DNA of 64,000 nt from Bifidobacterium hapali (lineage in GTDB: Bacteria; Actinomycetota; Actinomycetes; Actinomycetales; Bifidobacteriaceae): the NCBI RefSeq assembly GCF_002259755.1, contig NZ_MWWY01000005.1, forward strand, positions 1 through 64,000, read 5' to 3'. Made by a program: the position numbers and the translations under genes. This document shows, one piece after another, positions 34,595 through 44,078 of the stretch. The stretch's first letter is position 1. Each line of letters starts with the position of its first letter. Under the pieces are notes generated by a model. That model was not told the origin of the DNA and searched no databases. It worked only from the letters and a program-made list of their open reading frames with translations.

Positions 34595-35140
34595 ATGGAC
34601 CAGCATGTCCTCAGCATTGAAGTTCGTTCACTGACTCGAGCAGTGGACCGATATCTCAGTGAAAGCATGCCTGAAGCTGCTCGTGTGGCAACAGGTGGCA
34701 ATGCGCATATTATCGCGTTTCTGGATCGCAATCGCGATAAGGAAATCTACCAGCACACCATCGAGCAGAAGTTTTGTATTACTCGCTCTACTGCGTCGCG
34801 CGTGCTCGCGCTTATGGAGAAAAAAGGACTCATTGTGCGCGAACCGGTACCGCACGATGCACGATGCAAGCGTATTGTGCTCACGCACAAAGCGGATGCT
34901 ATTGTGGCTGATCTCAAAACAAATGCTGATCGTGTGGAGCGGATGCTCGTCAACGGATTGTCGCCACTGGAGCAAGAAACGCTGCGCATGTGTATACAAC
35001 GCATGCGCGAAAACATTCGTGAAGCGCAACAAGAGTATGAACACCATGAGGCTAGCCAGTTATCTTCCTCGACAGCTGGCGATGAGGATGAAGAGCTAAA
35101 ACCATATAACCACATGAAGGAGGAGAATAATGAGCGATAG
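34595..35140 (+). CDS. MarR-family regulator of the adjacent ABC exporter
   Basis: A 181-residue winged-helix regulator. FCITRSTASRVLALMEKKGL is the recognition region, followed by the wing VREPVPHDARCKRIVLTHKA and a helical dimerisation tail with an acidic end. I prefer the ATG at 34595, preceded by GGGAGGAAT; the ATG at 34565 would add ten residues without a ribosome binding site. The stop codon lies 11 bases inside the following ABC gene, so the three genes form a coupled operon. MarR-ABC-ABC sets of this kind usually control drug or peptide export. Confidence 0.9.
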   Translation: MDQHVLSIEVRSLTRAVDRYLSESMPEAARVATGGNAHIIAFLDRNRDKEIYQHTIEQKFCITRSTASRVLALMEKKGLIVREPVPHDARCKRIVLTHKADAIVADLKTNADRVERMLVNGLSPLEQETLRMCIQRMRENIREAQQEYEHHEASQLSSSTAGDEDEELKPYNHMKEENNER

Positions 35141-37031
35141 TGCTACCGCTACCGAGGCTGCGATTGAGCAGTCTCGTAAGGCTGTCGAACCGGAGCGACC
35201 GAAGCATATTATCCGTACTTTAGCGGGTTCGATGCGCGAATACACGAAAGAAAGCCTGCTCACACCACTGTTTGTGATTGTTGAGAGCATTCTCGAAATC
35301 GTGATTCCTACGATTATGGCCTCGCTGATTGATGACGGTATTTCAGGCGGTAGTATGCCCGCTATCATTAAGTTCGGCCTGATTTTGCTGTTATGCTCGA
35401 TAGCTTCGCTTACTTCAGGTTTCTTCGCTGGTAAATTTGCGGCAATTGCTGCGGCTGGTTTTGCGAAGAATCTGCGCCGCGATCAGTTCGAGAAGGTGCA
35501 GGGCTTCAGCTTTACTAATATTGATCGATTCTCTACTGGTTCGATTATCACGCGACTTACTACCGATGTCACGAATCTACAGATGGCATACGGCATGATG
35601 ATTCGTATGGGCGTGCGTGCTCCGATCATGGTGGTAGTTGCATGGATTTTCTCATTCCGTATTAGTCCTTCAATTTCGTTCGTTTTCCTCGCTTGCGTGC
35701 CAATTTTGGCGATTGGTTTGTGCGGGCTTGCGGTGCTTGTGCATCCGGTGTTCGAGCGTGTGTTCCACACGTATGATGCACTGAACAACGTTGTTGATGA
35801 GAATTTGCAGGGCGTACGCGTGGTGAAATCGTATAACCGCGAACCGTTCGAGATTTCCAAGTTTGATCGAATCTCACAGCGTATCTTCAAAGATTTCACC
35901 AAGGCTGAGCGCATTATGAGTTTTAATAATCCGCTCATGATGCTCTGCATTTATGGCTCAATGATTCTTATTTCGTGGATGGGCGCGAATCAGATCGTTG
36001 CTTCCGGTAACAATGCTGCGATGGGCTTGACTACCGGCGACTTGACTGCTCTGGTTACGTATGCGATGCAGATTCTCATGGCCATGATGATGCTCTCCAT
36101 GATTTTTGTCATGATTATCATTTCGCAAGCGTCCGCCGAACGTATTTGTCAAGTGCTGCAGGAAGAAAGCACGGTGAGCGATCCTGATCATCCGGTCACC
36201 AATGTTGCAGATGGTTCGATTGTGTTCGACCACGTTACGTTCCGTTATTCCGATAGCTCCGAAAAACCGGTACTTGACGATATTGATCTGACTATTCAAT
36301 CCGGTATGACCATCGGCATCGTCGGCGGCACTGGTTCGGCTAAATCGTCGCTTGTCCAGCTTGTTCCACGTCTGTATGATGTTTCCTCTGGAACGCTCAA
36401 GGTGGGCGGCATTGATGTGCGCGACTACGATCTTGAAGTGTTGCGCGATCAAGTTGCTATGGTGTTGCAAAAGAACGTGCTGTTCTCCGGTACGATCAAG
36501 GAAAACTTGCGTTGGGGTAACCCGAATGCTACCGATGAGGAAATTCGCCATGCCTGCCAGCTTGCACAAGCAGACGGATTTATCCAAGAGTTCCCTGACA
36601 AGTACGATACGTACATTGAACAGGGTGGTACCAATGTTTCCGGTGGCCAACGTCAGCGTCTGTGTATTGCTCGTGCGCTCTTGAAGAAGCCGAAGATTCT
36701 CATTCTTGATGATTCCACTTCGGCTGTTGATACCAAGACGGATCGCCTGATTCGTGCCGCATTCCACCACGAAATTCCGGACACGACCAAGATCATTATC
36801 GCGCAGCGTGTTGCTTCCGTACAGGAATCTGACATGATTCTTGTGATGAACAATGGTCGCATTATGGCACGCGGCACGCATGATGAACTACTGGCTACAT
36901 GCGACGAATACCGGTCTATCTATGAATCTCAGACCAAGAACACTGCAGAAGGTCAAGCGGCGCTTGAACAGGCAGCAGCACATGAAGTTGCACAGGTGAA
37001 GCGTATGGAACAGGAAGGAGTGGCACGATGA
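35130..37031 (+). CDS. ABC exporter half-transporter with degenerate ATP site
   Basis: A 633-residue protein with an N-terminal six-helix type IV transmembrane domain and a C-terminal ATPase. Walker A is GGTGSAKSSL (about 397-406), signature NVSGGQRQRL, Walker B ILILDDSTSAVD (about 520) and switch IIAQRVASV. The catalytic Glu after Walker B is Asp, and the switch His is Gln, so one ATP site of the dimer is catalytically weak, as known for heterodimeric exporters such as TM287/288. AAGGAGGAG precedes the start. It overlaps MarR by 11 bases and the next gene by 4. Substrates may be drugs, lipids or peptides. Confidence 0.93.
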   Translation: MSDSATATEAAIEQSRKAVEPERPKHIIRTLAGSMREYTKESLLTPLFVIVESILEIVIPTIMASLIDDGISGGSMPAIIKFGLILLLCSIASLTSGFFAGKFAAIAAAGFAKNLRRDQFEKVQGFSFTNIDRFSTGSIITRLTTDVTNLQMAYGMMIRMGVRAPIMVVVAWIFSFRISPSISFVFLACVPILAIGLCGLAVLVHPVFERVFHTYDALNNVVDENLQGVRVVKSYNREPFEISKFDRISQRIFKDFTKAERIMSFNNPLMMLCIYGSMILISWMGANQIVASGNNAAMGLTTGDLTALVTYAMQILMAMMMLSMIFVMIIISQASAERICQVLQEESTVSDPDHPVTNVADGSIVFDHVTFRYSDSSEKPVLDDIDLTIQSGMTIGIVGGTGSAKSSLVQLVPRLYDVSSGTLKVGGIDVRDYDLEVLRDQVAMVLQKNVLFSGTIKENLRWGNPNATDEEIRHACQLAQADGFIQEFPDKYDTYIEQGGTNVSGGQRQRLCIARALLKKPKILILDDSTSAVDTKTDRLIRAAFHHEIPDTTKIIIAQRVASVQESDMILVMNNGRIMARGTHDELLATCDEYRSIYESQTKNTAEGQAALEQAAAHEVAQVKRMEQEGVAR

Positions 37032-39046
37032 GCGATACCAAACAGAATTTCAGCAAGCGCAAGCCGGGTATGGGCAAGCCTGCGCCCGGTACTACCAAGC
37101 GTATTTTCAGCTATATCTTGCATTACCGTTGGCGTGTGACTGCTATCGTTGTATGCATTCTTATTGGTGCTGCGGCACAGGCCGGTTCGGCGTTGTTCCT
37201 TCAAACGCTTATCGACACATATATCTTACCGATGGTCGGTGCCTCAAACCCGGATTGGGGTCCATTACTGCGTGCACTCACGCTTATGGGATGCCTGTAT
37301 GTTGCCGGTATTGTCTCAAGCTGGCTATGGATGTGGCTGATCGTTACGGTCGAACAAGGCACGCTCAAAACCATCCGCGACGATATGTTCGCACACCAGC
37401 AGTATCTGCCAATTCGATACTTCGATACGAACGAACACGGCGATATTATGAGTCGCTACACTAACGACACTGATACGCTGCGTCAGGCCATTAGCCAGTC
37501 ATTCCCGCAGATGTTTGCGTCAATGGTCTCTGCGATCGCAGCTATCATCTCGATGCTGTGGCTGTCGGTGCCGATTACCATATTCGTTCTGGTATTCACT
37601 GTGGCACTGTTCTTTATGGTGCGTGTCATCGTTTCTCGAGCCGGTCGTTACTTTGTCAAGCAGCAGCACTGGCTTGGTGATGTGAACGCATTCGTTGAAG
37701 AAGCAGTCAACGGCCAGAAAGTCATCAAGGTGTTCAACCATGAGGATGCAACGCAACAGACTTTCGACGAAAAGAATGAAGAACTGTTCGCTGCGTCTGC
37801 TGAAGCGAACACGTGGGGTAACGTCACCATGCCGGTTGTAGGCAACATGGGTTACGTGCTCTACATTTTGCTCGCTATTGTCGGTGGTGCAATGGCACTT
37901 GCTGGTGTCGGTAACTTTGGTCTGAGTGGTGCCGGTACGTTGACCCTCGGTACACTGATTTCGTTGCTCACCCTGTCCCGCTCATTTATTAATCCGCTCG
38001 GTCAGGTATCCATGCAGCTCAACATGGTGATGATGGCGCTCGCTGGTGCTTCTCGTATCTTTGCCTTAATGGATGAGCCGATTGAAACTGACGGTGGTAC
38101 GGTGACGCTGGTGAATGTCAAACTCGGCGAGGATGGCCGTACGATGACTGAAACAGACCATGAAACCGGTCATTGGGCGTGGAAGCGTGAGGCAGGTGAC
38201 GACGGTACTCGCTCGCTTAAAGCAGCAGAAAAGCTGCAAGGTTCGGCTCGTGAGGTGGCAATTAAAGCTAAGGAGCAGGCGGTTACCTCTCCTGATGGGC
38301 GTTATACGTTGCTACGCGGCGATGTGCGCTTCACCAATGTAACGTTCGGCTATAACCCAGACAAACCGGTGCTGCATGACATCACGTGGTTCGCTAAGCC
38401 CGGTCAAAAGATTGCGCTTGTCGGCGCAACCGGTGCTGGTAAGACTACGGTGACGAACCTTATCAACCGGTTCTACGACATTCAGGAAGGTCAGATTCTC
38501 TACGATGGTATTTCGGTAGCGAACATTCGTAAGCCTGATCTGCGTCGTTCGCTTGGTGTGGTGCTGCAGGATGTGAACTTGTTTACCGGTACAGTGATGG
38601 ACAATATTCGCTACGGTCGTCTCGACGCAACTGATGAAGAGTGCATTGAGGCAGCAAAGCTTGTGAACGCGGACGGCTTCATCCGTATGCTGCCGCAAGG
38701 TTATCAGACTGTGCTTGAAGGTGACGGTTCAGGCTTATCGCAAGGCCAGCGTCAGTTGATCTCGATCGCGCGTGCTGCGGTTGCTGATCCGCCGGCGCTT
38801 ATTCTCGATGAGGCTACGTCATCTATCGACACGCGCACTGAGGAAGTCGTTCAGGCTGGCATGGATGCGCTTATGAAGGGACGTACCGTGTTCGTTATTG
38901 CGCATCGGTTGTCTACAGTGCGCAACTCCGATGTGATTATGGTGCTCGATCACGGCCGCATCATCGAACGCGGCTCCCACGATGAGCTTATCGCTCAGCA
39001 AGGTGAGTACTACCAGCTCTACACCGGAGCCGTCGAGCTCGAGTAA
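37028..39046 (+). CDS. ABC exporter half-transporter with canonical ATP site
   Basis: The 672-residue partner of the preceding protein. A six-helix membrane domain is followed by a roughly 60-residue charged linker (about 365-425, including ETDHETGHWAWKREAGDDGT) before the ATPase. Walker A is GATGAGKTT (about 464), the signature reads GLSQGQRQLI (Gly of the usual SGGQ replaced by Q at the second position), Walker B is LILDEATSSID with catalytic Glu, and the switch is VIAHRLSTV. Thus this chain supplies the active Walker B Glu and His, while the combination of weak Asp/Gln in the partner gives asymmetric ATP sites. The ATGA overlap shows coupling. Confidence 0.93.
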   Translation: MSDTKQNFSKRKPGMGKPAPGTTKRIFSYILHYRWRVTAIVVCILIGAAAQAGSALFLQTLIDTYILPMVGASNPDWGPLLRALTLMGCLYVAGIVSSWLWMWLIVTVEQGTLKTIRDDMFAHQQYLPIRYFDTNEHGDIMSRYTNDTDTLRQAISQSFPQMFASMVSAIAAIISMLWLSVPITIFVLVFTVALFFMVRVIVSRAGRYFVKQQHWLGDVNAFVEEAVNGQKVIKVFNHEDATQQTFDEKNEELFAASAEANTWGNVTMPVVGNMGYVLYILLAIVGGAMALAGVGNFGLSGAGTLTLGTLISLLTLSRSFINPLGQVSMQLNMVMMALAGASRIFALMDEPIETDGGTVTLVNVKLGEDGRTMTETDHETGHWAWKREAGDDGTRSLKAAEKLQGSAREVAIKAKEQAVTSPDGRYTLLRGDVRFTNVTFGYNPDKPVLHDITWFAKPGQKIALVGATGAGKTTVTNLINRFYDIQEGQILYDGISVANIRKPDLRRSLGVVLQDVNLFTGTVMDNIRYGRLDATDEECIEAAKLVNADGFIRMLPQGYQTVLEGDGSGLSQGQRQLISIARAAVADPPALILDEATSSIDTRTEEVVQAGMDALMKGRTVFVIAHRLSTVRNSDVIMVLDHGRIIERGSHDELIAQQGEYYQLYTGAVELE

Positions 39047-39057
39047 GGAATAAAAAT

Positions 39058-39102
39058 AATGGTTATGGTGCGAGCCAATCTTTGGCTCGCACCATAACCA
39101 TT
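39058..39102. terminator. bidirectional terminator hairpin, ABC exporter / ATPase
   Basis: Perfect 21-bp stem (39058-39078 with 39082-39102), TCT loop, between convergent genes; the right arm ends just before the ATPase stop codon. Confidence 0.85.
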
Positions 39103-39103
39103 G

Positions 39104-40318
39104 TTATTCAGTCAACCAGTCGAGCGCGTTGACGACGTCGATACCGTCAACGGTTCCTAACCCAAATGTGTCTAGGGTTAAGACCATACGTCGACCCGGT
39201 TGGTTGCCGAGTTGCAGGAATGGTTCAAATTCGCGCCGACGTGTTTCAGGGTCCATAATGCTGGCACTGACTTGAATGAGTATTTGCTCGACGGTGAGAT
39301 CGTCTCTCATTCGTGTCGCCACAAAATCAATTTCCAGTTTGTCTATTTTCCCTACTTGAACTGTGTATCCACGTGTGCACAACTCGTTATGAATAACATT
39401 TTCGAGTAGAACACCGAAATTACCGGATGGATAGCCAAGCAACATGTTCTTGATACCGAGATCAGCCGGATAATACTTATTGAGCCCTTGAAGATGACCA
39501 CCGCCCTTGACGTTAATACGTGACGCACGATAAAATAGATAAGCATCTAATAGTCCAGAAATATATCGTTCGATAGTTTCGTTCGTAGTAGATCGGTGAG
39601 AGCTAACCAGCCGATGCTCAATCTTAGCGACAGGTGTTGGCGATCCTGCTGTATCGGCAAGATAACGGGTTATATCATTAAATACCATCGGATTGCGAAT
39701 TTGCAGATACTGGGCAATATCCCGCATCACAATGGTGTTATACACACCATTGAGCACGGTGTGTGCTAATGCCTGATTGGTACCCTGATCAACTACAGGC
39801 GGTAGTCCTCCATACCTTGTGTATCGATCGAATGCGGCGATTCGGTCACTGTGCATATTGGTATAGTCCAAAAACTCTTGGAATGACAGCGGAAACACAT
39901 TGATTTCAATATAGCGTCCGGCTAGAAGTGTTGCCAGATGACTAGAGAGTAGATGCGCGTTTGAGCCGGTTAAATAAATATCAACATTATGCTCGACACG
40001 TAATGCGTTGATGGCTCGTTCCCAATGGTTGACAAGTTGAACTTCGTCAAGGAGTAAATAATATCGACCGTCATCTTGTATATGAGTCACGATGGTCTGA
40101 TGCAGTTGCTTCTCATCACAATCGTTGTACTGGAATGATTCAAGATTGATGTTGATAATGTGATCTTCCGCAATATCATGCTCAGTAAGGTAACGGTGGA
40201 AGAGTGCGAGTAATGATGATTTACCGCATCGGCGCATGCCTGTGATGACTTTAATAAGGCCATTATCTCGTGTTGCAACAAGCATGTTGAGATATTTCGG
40301 TCTAGGCTTCAGCTCCAT
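39104..40318 (-). CDS. AAA ATPase with DUF4143 domain
   Basis: A 404-residue protein of the large, functionally unassigned AAA_14/DUF4143 family. Walker A is GMRRCGKSSL (27-36), Walker B is YYLLLDEVQLV (86-95), and the sensor motif is YLTGSNAHLLSSHLATLLAGRY. Then FPLSFQEFLDY and YGGLPPVV introduce the DUF4143 part, ending with a nuclease-like fold hint (KLEIDFVATR). It is encoded alone, with nested palindromes immediately upstream. Proteins of this family are often single, variably distributed genes; roles in stress or mobile-element biology have been suggested but none can be assigned here. Confidence 0.88.
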   Translation of the reverse strand: MELKPRPKYLNMLVATRDNGLIKVITGMRRCGKSSLLALFHRYLTEHDIAEDHIININLESFQYNDCDEKQLHQTIVTHIQDDGRYYLLLDEVQLVNHWERAINALRVEHNVDIYLTGSNAHLLSSHLATLLAGRYIEINVFPLSFQEFLDYTNMHSDRIAAFDRYTRYGGLPPVVDQGTNQALAHTVLNGVYNTIVMRDIAQYLQIRNPMVFNDITRYLADTAGSPTPVAKIEHRLVSSHRSTTNETIERYISGLLDAYLFYRASRINVKGGGHLQGLNKYYPADLGIKNMLLGYPSGNFGVLLENVIHNELCTRGYTVQVGKIDKLEIDFVATRMRDDLTVEQILIQVSASIMDPETRRREFEPFLQLGNQPGRRMVLTLDTFGLGTVDGIDVVNALDWLTE

Positions 40319-40327
40319 AAGACTCCA

Positions 40328-40435
40328 ACTTTTACTAGTATACTAGTAAAAGTATATCATAAAATCACACTTTTACTAGTATGACCGATAAAGTATGTTT
40401 TTGCGGCATACTTTAACGGTCATACTAGTAAAAGT
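40328..40435. repeat. nested palindromes upstream of the DUF4143 ATPase gene
   Basis: A perfect 26-base palindrome (40328-40353, core ACTAGTATACTAGT) is followed by a 29-bp hairpin with one mismatch (40369-40397 with 40407-40435). The unit ACTTTTACTAGTAT thus occurs four times, two per strand. The first palindrome starts ten bases before the ATPase start codon, on the ribosome binding side. Confidence 0.88.
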
Positions 40436-40485
40436 TGCAAAGTGGTGCTAAGGCTTGCAGCAGTGTGGCTGCTAAGGTAAAAGAT

Positions 40486-41529
40486 ATGAGAACTGACAAT
40501 CGTGGTCTGTCTGATATGTTCGACTTGCTGGGCCGTATGCATGGCAGCGTGTCGGTAATTGGCTCAATGAACGCGGACTATACGGTAACAACTGAACGAT
40601 TGCCGAAACCGGGAGAGACAGTCAACGCTGGGCCGTTACGAATTCTGCCCGGTGGCAAATCCGGCAATCAAGCTGCACAAGCTGCCCTGCTCGGTGCGCA
40701 GGTTCGCATGTTCGGCGCGGTCGGTTCTGATGCGAATGCTGATTTTCTGCTTGGTGAATTGAATAAGTCGGGCGTTGATACGACATATGTGCGTCATGTG
40801 CCGGGCGCAAGCGGCACGACTGTGATCACTGTAGACGCGTGCGGTGAGAACACGATCGTGTACTCACCTGGTTCAAATGCGATGGTCGACATTGACTATG
40901 TCAACGCATCACATGACATACTCGTCTCTTCATCGGTACTTGGCTTGTGTTTAGAAAGTCCGATTGAAACGGTTACTGCAGCTGCTCGCATGTGCCATGA
41001 AGCTGGTGTTACAGTGTTGCTCAACGATTCGCCGTTCGTGCCTGAACTACCAGCCGAGCTGATCGCAGCAACGGATATATTGCTCGTCAACGAGCATGAA
41101 ATGGCTCAACTCTTACGCATTGACGAACCAGACGATGGCAACTGGAGTAATTTCGACTGGATGATTGCCCTAGAACGGTTGCATGCATTCGGTTGTGAGC
41201 GAGCAATTGTGACACTCGGCGGTGACGGATCAGTGGTATTGGACACTACTGCGAACAATGCGAAACACAGTTTAGACGCCGACGTGGTAACCGTATCCGC
41301 ATCCACTAACTGCGTAACTCGTATCGCTCCGGTCAGCGTCCAAGCAGTCGATACTACCGGTTGCGGTGACTCGTTTATGGGCACTGTACTCGCTGGACTC
41401 GCTTCGGGACTCGAACTGCACGAAGCAGCTCAGCTTGCTTCGGTCGTTGCGGCTTACGCAGCTACCGGTCACGGTGCGCAAGCATCCTACGGCACACCTG
41501 CGCTCATTTGCGAACGTTTCGATAGGTGA
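40486..41529 (+). CDS. rbsK: PfkB-family carbohydrate kinase, ribokinase-like
   Basis: A 347-residue PfkB kinase. Signature 1 is GGKSGNQAAQAALLGAQVRM with the upstream NADYTV; signature 2 is DTTGCGDSFMGTVLAGLASG, with the catalytic Asp and anion hole. GSMNADYTVTTERLPKPGET is characteristic of ribokinases. I chose the ATG at 40486 after AAGG. Together with the nucleoside hydrolase gene 190 bases downstream it would recover ribose from nucleosides: the hydrolase frees ribose and this enzyme makes ribose 5-phosphate. Another pentose or sugar substrate remains possible. Confidence 0.88.
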   Translation: MRTDNRGLSDMFDLLGRMHGSVSVIGSMNADYTVTTERLPKPGETVNAGPLRILPGGKSGNQAAQAALLGAQVRMFGAVGSDANADFLLGELNKSGVDTTYVRHVPGASGTTVITVDACGENTIVYSPGSNAMVDIDYVNASHDILVSSSVLGLCLESPIETVTAAARMCHEAGVTVLLNDSPFVPELPAELIAATDILLVNEHEMAQLLRIDEPDDGNWSNFDWMIALERLHAFGCERAIVTLGGDGSVVLDTTANNAKHSLDADVVTVSASTNCVTRIAPVSVQAVDTTGCGDSFMGTVLAGLASGLELHEAAQLASVVAAYAATGHGAQASYGTPALICERFDR

Positions 41530-41654
41530 GCTACTGTACCAAGCTGCTTATTGAGATATTGAGATAAGTCTGTAGTCAGCGTCAGATAAGTCGCCGGTAG
41601 GCGAACAGCGACTGAATTCTCTGTGCCAAAGCGGAGTGGCTTGCAGCATGATAA

Positions 41655-41699
41655 CGATACGCGAGATACGCTAATACGTATCATACGGCCATCGTATCG
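41655..41699. promoter_or_regulatory. nested GATACG/CGTATC repeats before the nucleoside hydrolase gene
   Basis: CGATACG (41655-41661) pairs with CGTATCG (41693-41699), and GATACG (41665-41670) pairs with CGTATC (41677-41682), symmetrically nested. They end 20 bases before the start codon, consistent with a repressor operator. Confidence 0.5.
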
Positions 41700-41719
41700 A
41701 TTCAGCAGGGAGGCTTATC

Positions 41720-42673
41720 ATGAAGAAAATCATCCTCGACTTGGACACTGGCATTGATGACACGCTTGCCATCGCCTATGCGTTAGGCAGCGGTGAAGCG
41801 GAACTCGTCGGCATCACCGGCACATACGGTAATGTCACCGTCGATCAAGGCGTACGCAATGCGCTCGCCGTCGCCGAACTCTTCGGTCACCCTGAAGTTC
41901 CCGTCTACCGTGGCGTCGATCATCCGCTTACGCGAGACACGTTTACGGTCAGCGCCGGTTCAGCCTTCATCCACGGCAACAACGGTATCGGCGAAATCGA
42001 TATCCCTGACGCAAACCGCGAGCCCGAATCCGAGCCGGCAGTCGATTTTATCATCGACGCAGTCAAAACATACGGCAAAGAACTCACGTACATACCAACC
42101 GGTGCACTCACTAATATTGCAACCGCATTGCGCCGCGCTCCCGAAATCCGCAACTTGTTCGGCAGTATCGTACTCATGGGTGGCGCGCTCACTGTTCCCG
42201 GCAATGTGAACGCATGGACCGAAGCTAATATTTCACAAGATCCTGAAGCTGCCGACTACCTGTTCCGTTCCGGTGTACGCTCGACCATGATCGGACTCGA
42301 CGTGACTATGCAAACACTGCTCACTCGCCGTCAAACGCAACGTTGGCGTGATCTGGATACACCAGCCGGACGTTTCCTCGCTGACATGACCGATTATTAC
42401 ATTCACGCGTATGAGACCACCGCACCAAACCTTGGTGGTTGCGGGCTGCACGATCCGCTCGCAGTAGCGGCGGCCCTCGACCCGACGATCGTTGCTACAC
42501 TGCCAATTAATCTGAAAGTTGATCTTGACGGTGCCACACGTGGTCGCACGATCGGCGATTACGATCGACTTGCTGACCCGTTTAAGACTACGAATGTGGC
42601 GATTGCAGTCAACGCGTCACGATTCCTTGACGACTTTATGCACCGTGTGACGGCTGTCGCTGAACAACACTGA
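41720..42673 (+). CDS. inosine-uridine-type nucleoside hydrolase
   Basis: A 317-residue calcium-dependent ribohydrolase of the IunH/Rih family. The N-terminal metal motif DLDTGIDDTLAIAYAL (DxDxxxDD) is intact. YIPTGALTNIATALRRAPEI, LMGGALTVPGNVNAWTEANI and LHDPLAVAAALDP with the late His-Asp are family hallmarks. It splits ribonucleosides into base and ribose; purine versus pyrimidine preference cannot be told. AGGGAGG precedes the ATG. Pairing with the ribokinase-like gene supports nucleoside salvage. Confidence 0.93.
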   Translation: MKKIILDLDTGIDDTLAIAYALGSGEAELVGITGTYGNVTVDQGVRNALAVAELFGHPEVPVYRGVDHPLTRDTFTVSAGSAFIHGNNGIGEIDIPDANREPESEPAVDFIIDAVKTYGKELTYIPTGALTNIATALRRAPEIRNLFGSIVLMGGALTVPGNVNAWTEANISQDPEAADYLFRSGVRSTMIGLDVTMQTLLTRRQTQRWRDLDTPAGRFLADMTDYYIHAYETTAPNLGGCGLHDPLAVAAALDPTIVATLPINLKVDLDGATRGRTIGDYDRLADPFKTTNVAIAVNASRFLDDFMHRVTAVAEQH

Positions 42674-42773
42674 TTGCGGTATCACTGATTTCGGCGCGAA
42701 CTGGCATGCGCAGTATGAGCAGACTGAGTGAATGCTGCTGCTAAGCTGAGGCGAGGGGAGGTGCAATAACACG

Positions 42774-44051
42774 ATGCAGCGGACGGAAACAATACCAGCA
42801 GGCGAAGCATACTGTGCATTCGACGAGGAACGCTGGGCTGTTGAACCGCCTAAATCCAAATCACGAACCGCGTTCGAGCGCGATCGTGCTCGGCTTATTC
42901 ACTCGTCTGCTCTACGCCGACTCGGAGCCAAAAGTCAAATTTTGATCGCTGGAACCGACGATTTTGCGCGCACGAGGCTCACACATACGCTCGAAGTTGC
43001 GCAAATCGGTCGGCAAATCGGCAAATTACTCGGTTGCGATCCTGACGTGGTTGACTGCGCGTGCCTTGCCCACGATCTCGGTCATCCGCCGTTCGGGCAT
43101 AACGGTGAACGCGCGCTCGCGTCCATTGCTGCGCATATTGGCGGATTTGAAGGCAACGCGCAAACCTTGCGTCTGCTTACAAGACTTGAGCCGAAAGTGT
43201 TCCACGAGGACGGTCGATCAGCAGGTGTCAATCTTACGCGTGCTTCACTCGACGCGGCTGTCAAATATCCGTGGACGCTTGCTGAAGCTGATCAGCATCC
43301 TAAAGGTGAACGCAGTAAAAAATATTGCGTATACCCAGATGATGAAGCGGTATTCCGTTGGCTGAAAATCGGCGCTCCTGAAGCTACGCGCCCGATGGAA
43401 TGCCAAGTTATGGACTTGGCAGATGATATCGCGTATAGCGTGCACGATGTGGAAGACGCGATTGCAACCGGTGCGTTCAATCCGATTGCGCTCACTGATC
43501 CGCGCATTGTCGACAGTGTTGTGACGCAAACGCGCGCATGGTATGGCTCGCAATGGGACAGTGACCGGTTAGTTGATGCACTGAACCGATTGCGCACATT
43601 GCATATGTTCCCTGATAATTTCAATGGTTCACGAGCTTCGCTCGCACAGCTCAAAAACATTACCAGTGATTTGATCGGACGGTTTGCGTGGTCAGTGGAA
43701 CATGCCACGCGCGACACGTACGGTTCCGGGCCGCTCGTACGATATCGGGCAAACGTGGTTATCCCTGAAGAAACGAGCTATGAAATCGTCGCGCTCAAAG
43801 GTATTGCCGTGCATTTTGTTATGGCACCGCGTGAACGTGAGCCATTCCACGAAGAAGAACAACGGATTATTGTCGATCTTATTGATGTGCTTATGGCTGA
43901 TTCGCCAAATCCGTCTGATGCACTCGAAAGCGTATTCCTTGACGACTGGCGTGAAGCAGTGAACGATGATGAACGGCTGCGTGTTGCTGTCGATCAGGTT
44001 GCCTCCCTGACCGATAATTCCGCGCTCGCGCTGCATTCGATCTTGTGCTAA
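42774..44051 (+). CDS. dgt: deoxyguanosinetriphosphate triphosphohydrolase (HD domain)
   Basis: The 425-residue product contains FERDRARLIHSSALRRLGAK, TRLTHTLEVAQIGRQIG (metal His71) and AHDLGHPPFGHNGERAL (H100, D101), then MDLADDIAYSVHDVEDAI, all features of the Dgt family. It hydrolyses dNTPs to deoxynucleosides and triphosphate, tuning dNTP pools. GGGGAGG precedes the ATG. It is followed in the same direction by dnaG, as in many actinobacteria, but 344 bases with two giant hairpins intervene, so simple operon read-through is unlikely. Confidence 0.95.
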   Translation: MQRTETIPAGEAYCAFDEERWAVEPPKSKSRTAFERDRARLIHSSALRRLGAKSQILIAGTDDFARTRLTHTLEVAQIGRQIGKLLGCDPDVVDCACLAHDLGHPPFGHNGERALASIAAHIGGFEGNAQTLRLLTRLEPKVFHEDGRSAGVNLTRASLDAAVKYPWTLAEADQHPKGERSKKYCVYPDDEAVFRWLKIGAPEATRPMECQVMDLADDIAYSVHDVEDAIATGAFNPIALTDPRIVDSVVTQTRAWYGSQWDSDRLVDALNRLRTLHMFPDNFNGSRASLAQLKNITSDLIGRFAWSVEHATRDTYGSGPLVRYRANVVIPEETSYEIVALKGIAVHFVMAPREREPFHEEEQRIIVDLIDVLMADSPNPSDALESVFLDDWREAVNDDERLRVAVDQVASLTDNSALALHSILC

Positions 44052-44078
44052 GCGGTTAATCAATATATGGGTGTGGTC

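Noticed and set aside
35958-36881. 307-codon open frame on the minus strand
   Set aside because: Antisense of the first ABC half-transporter.
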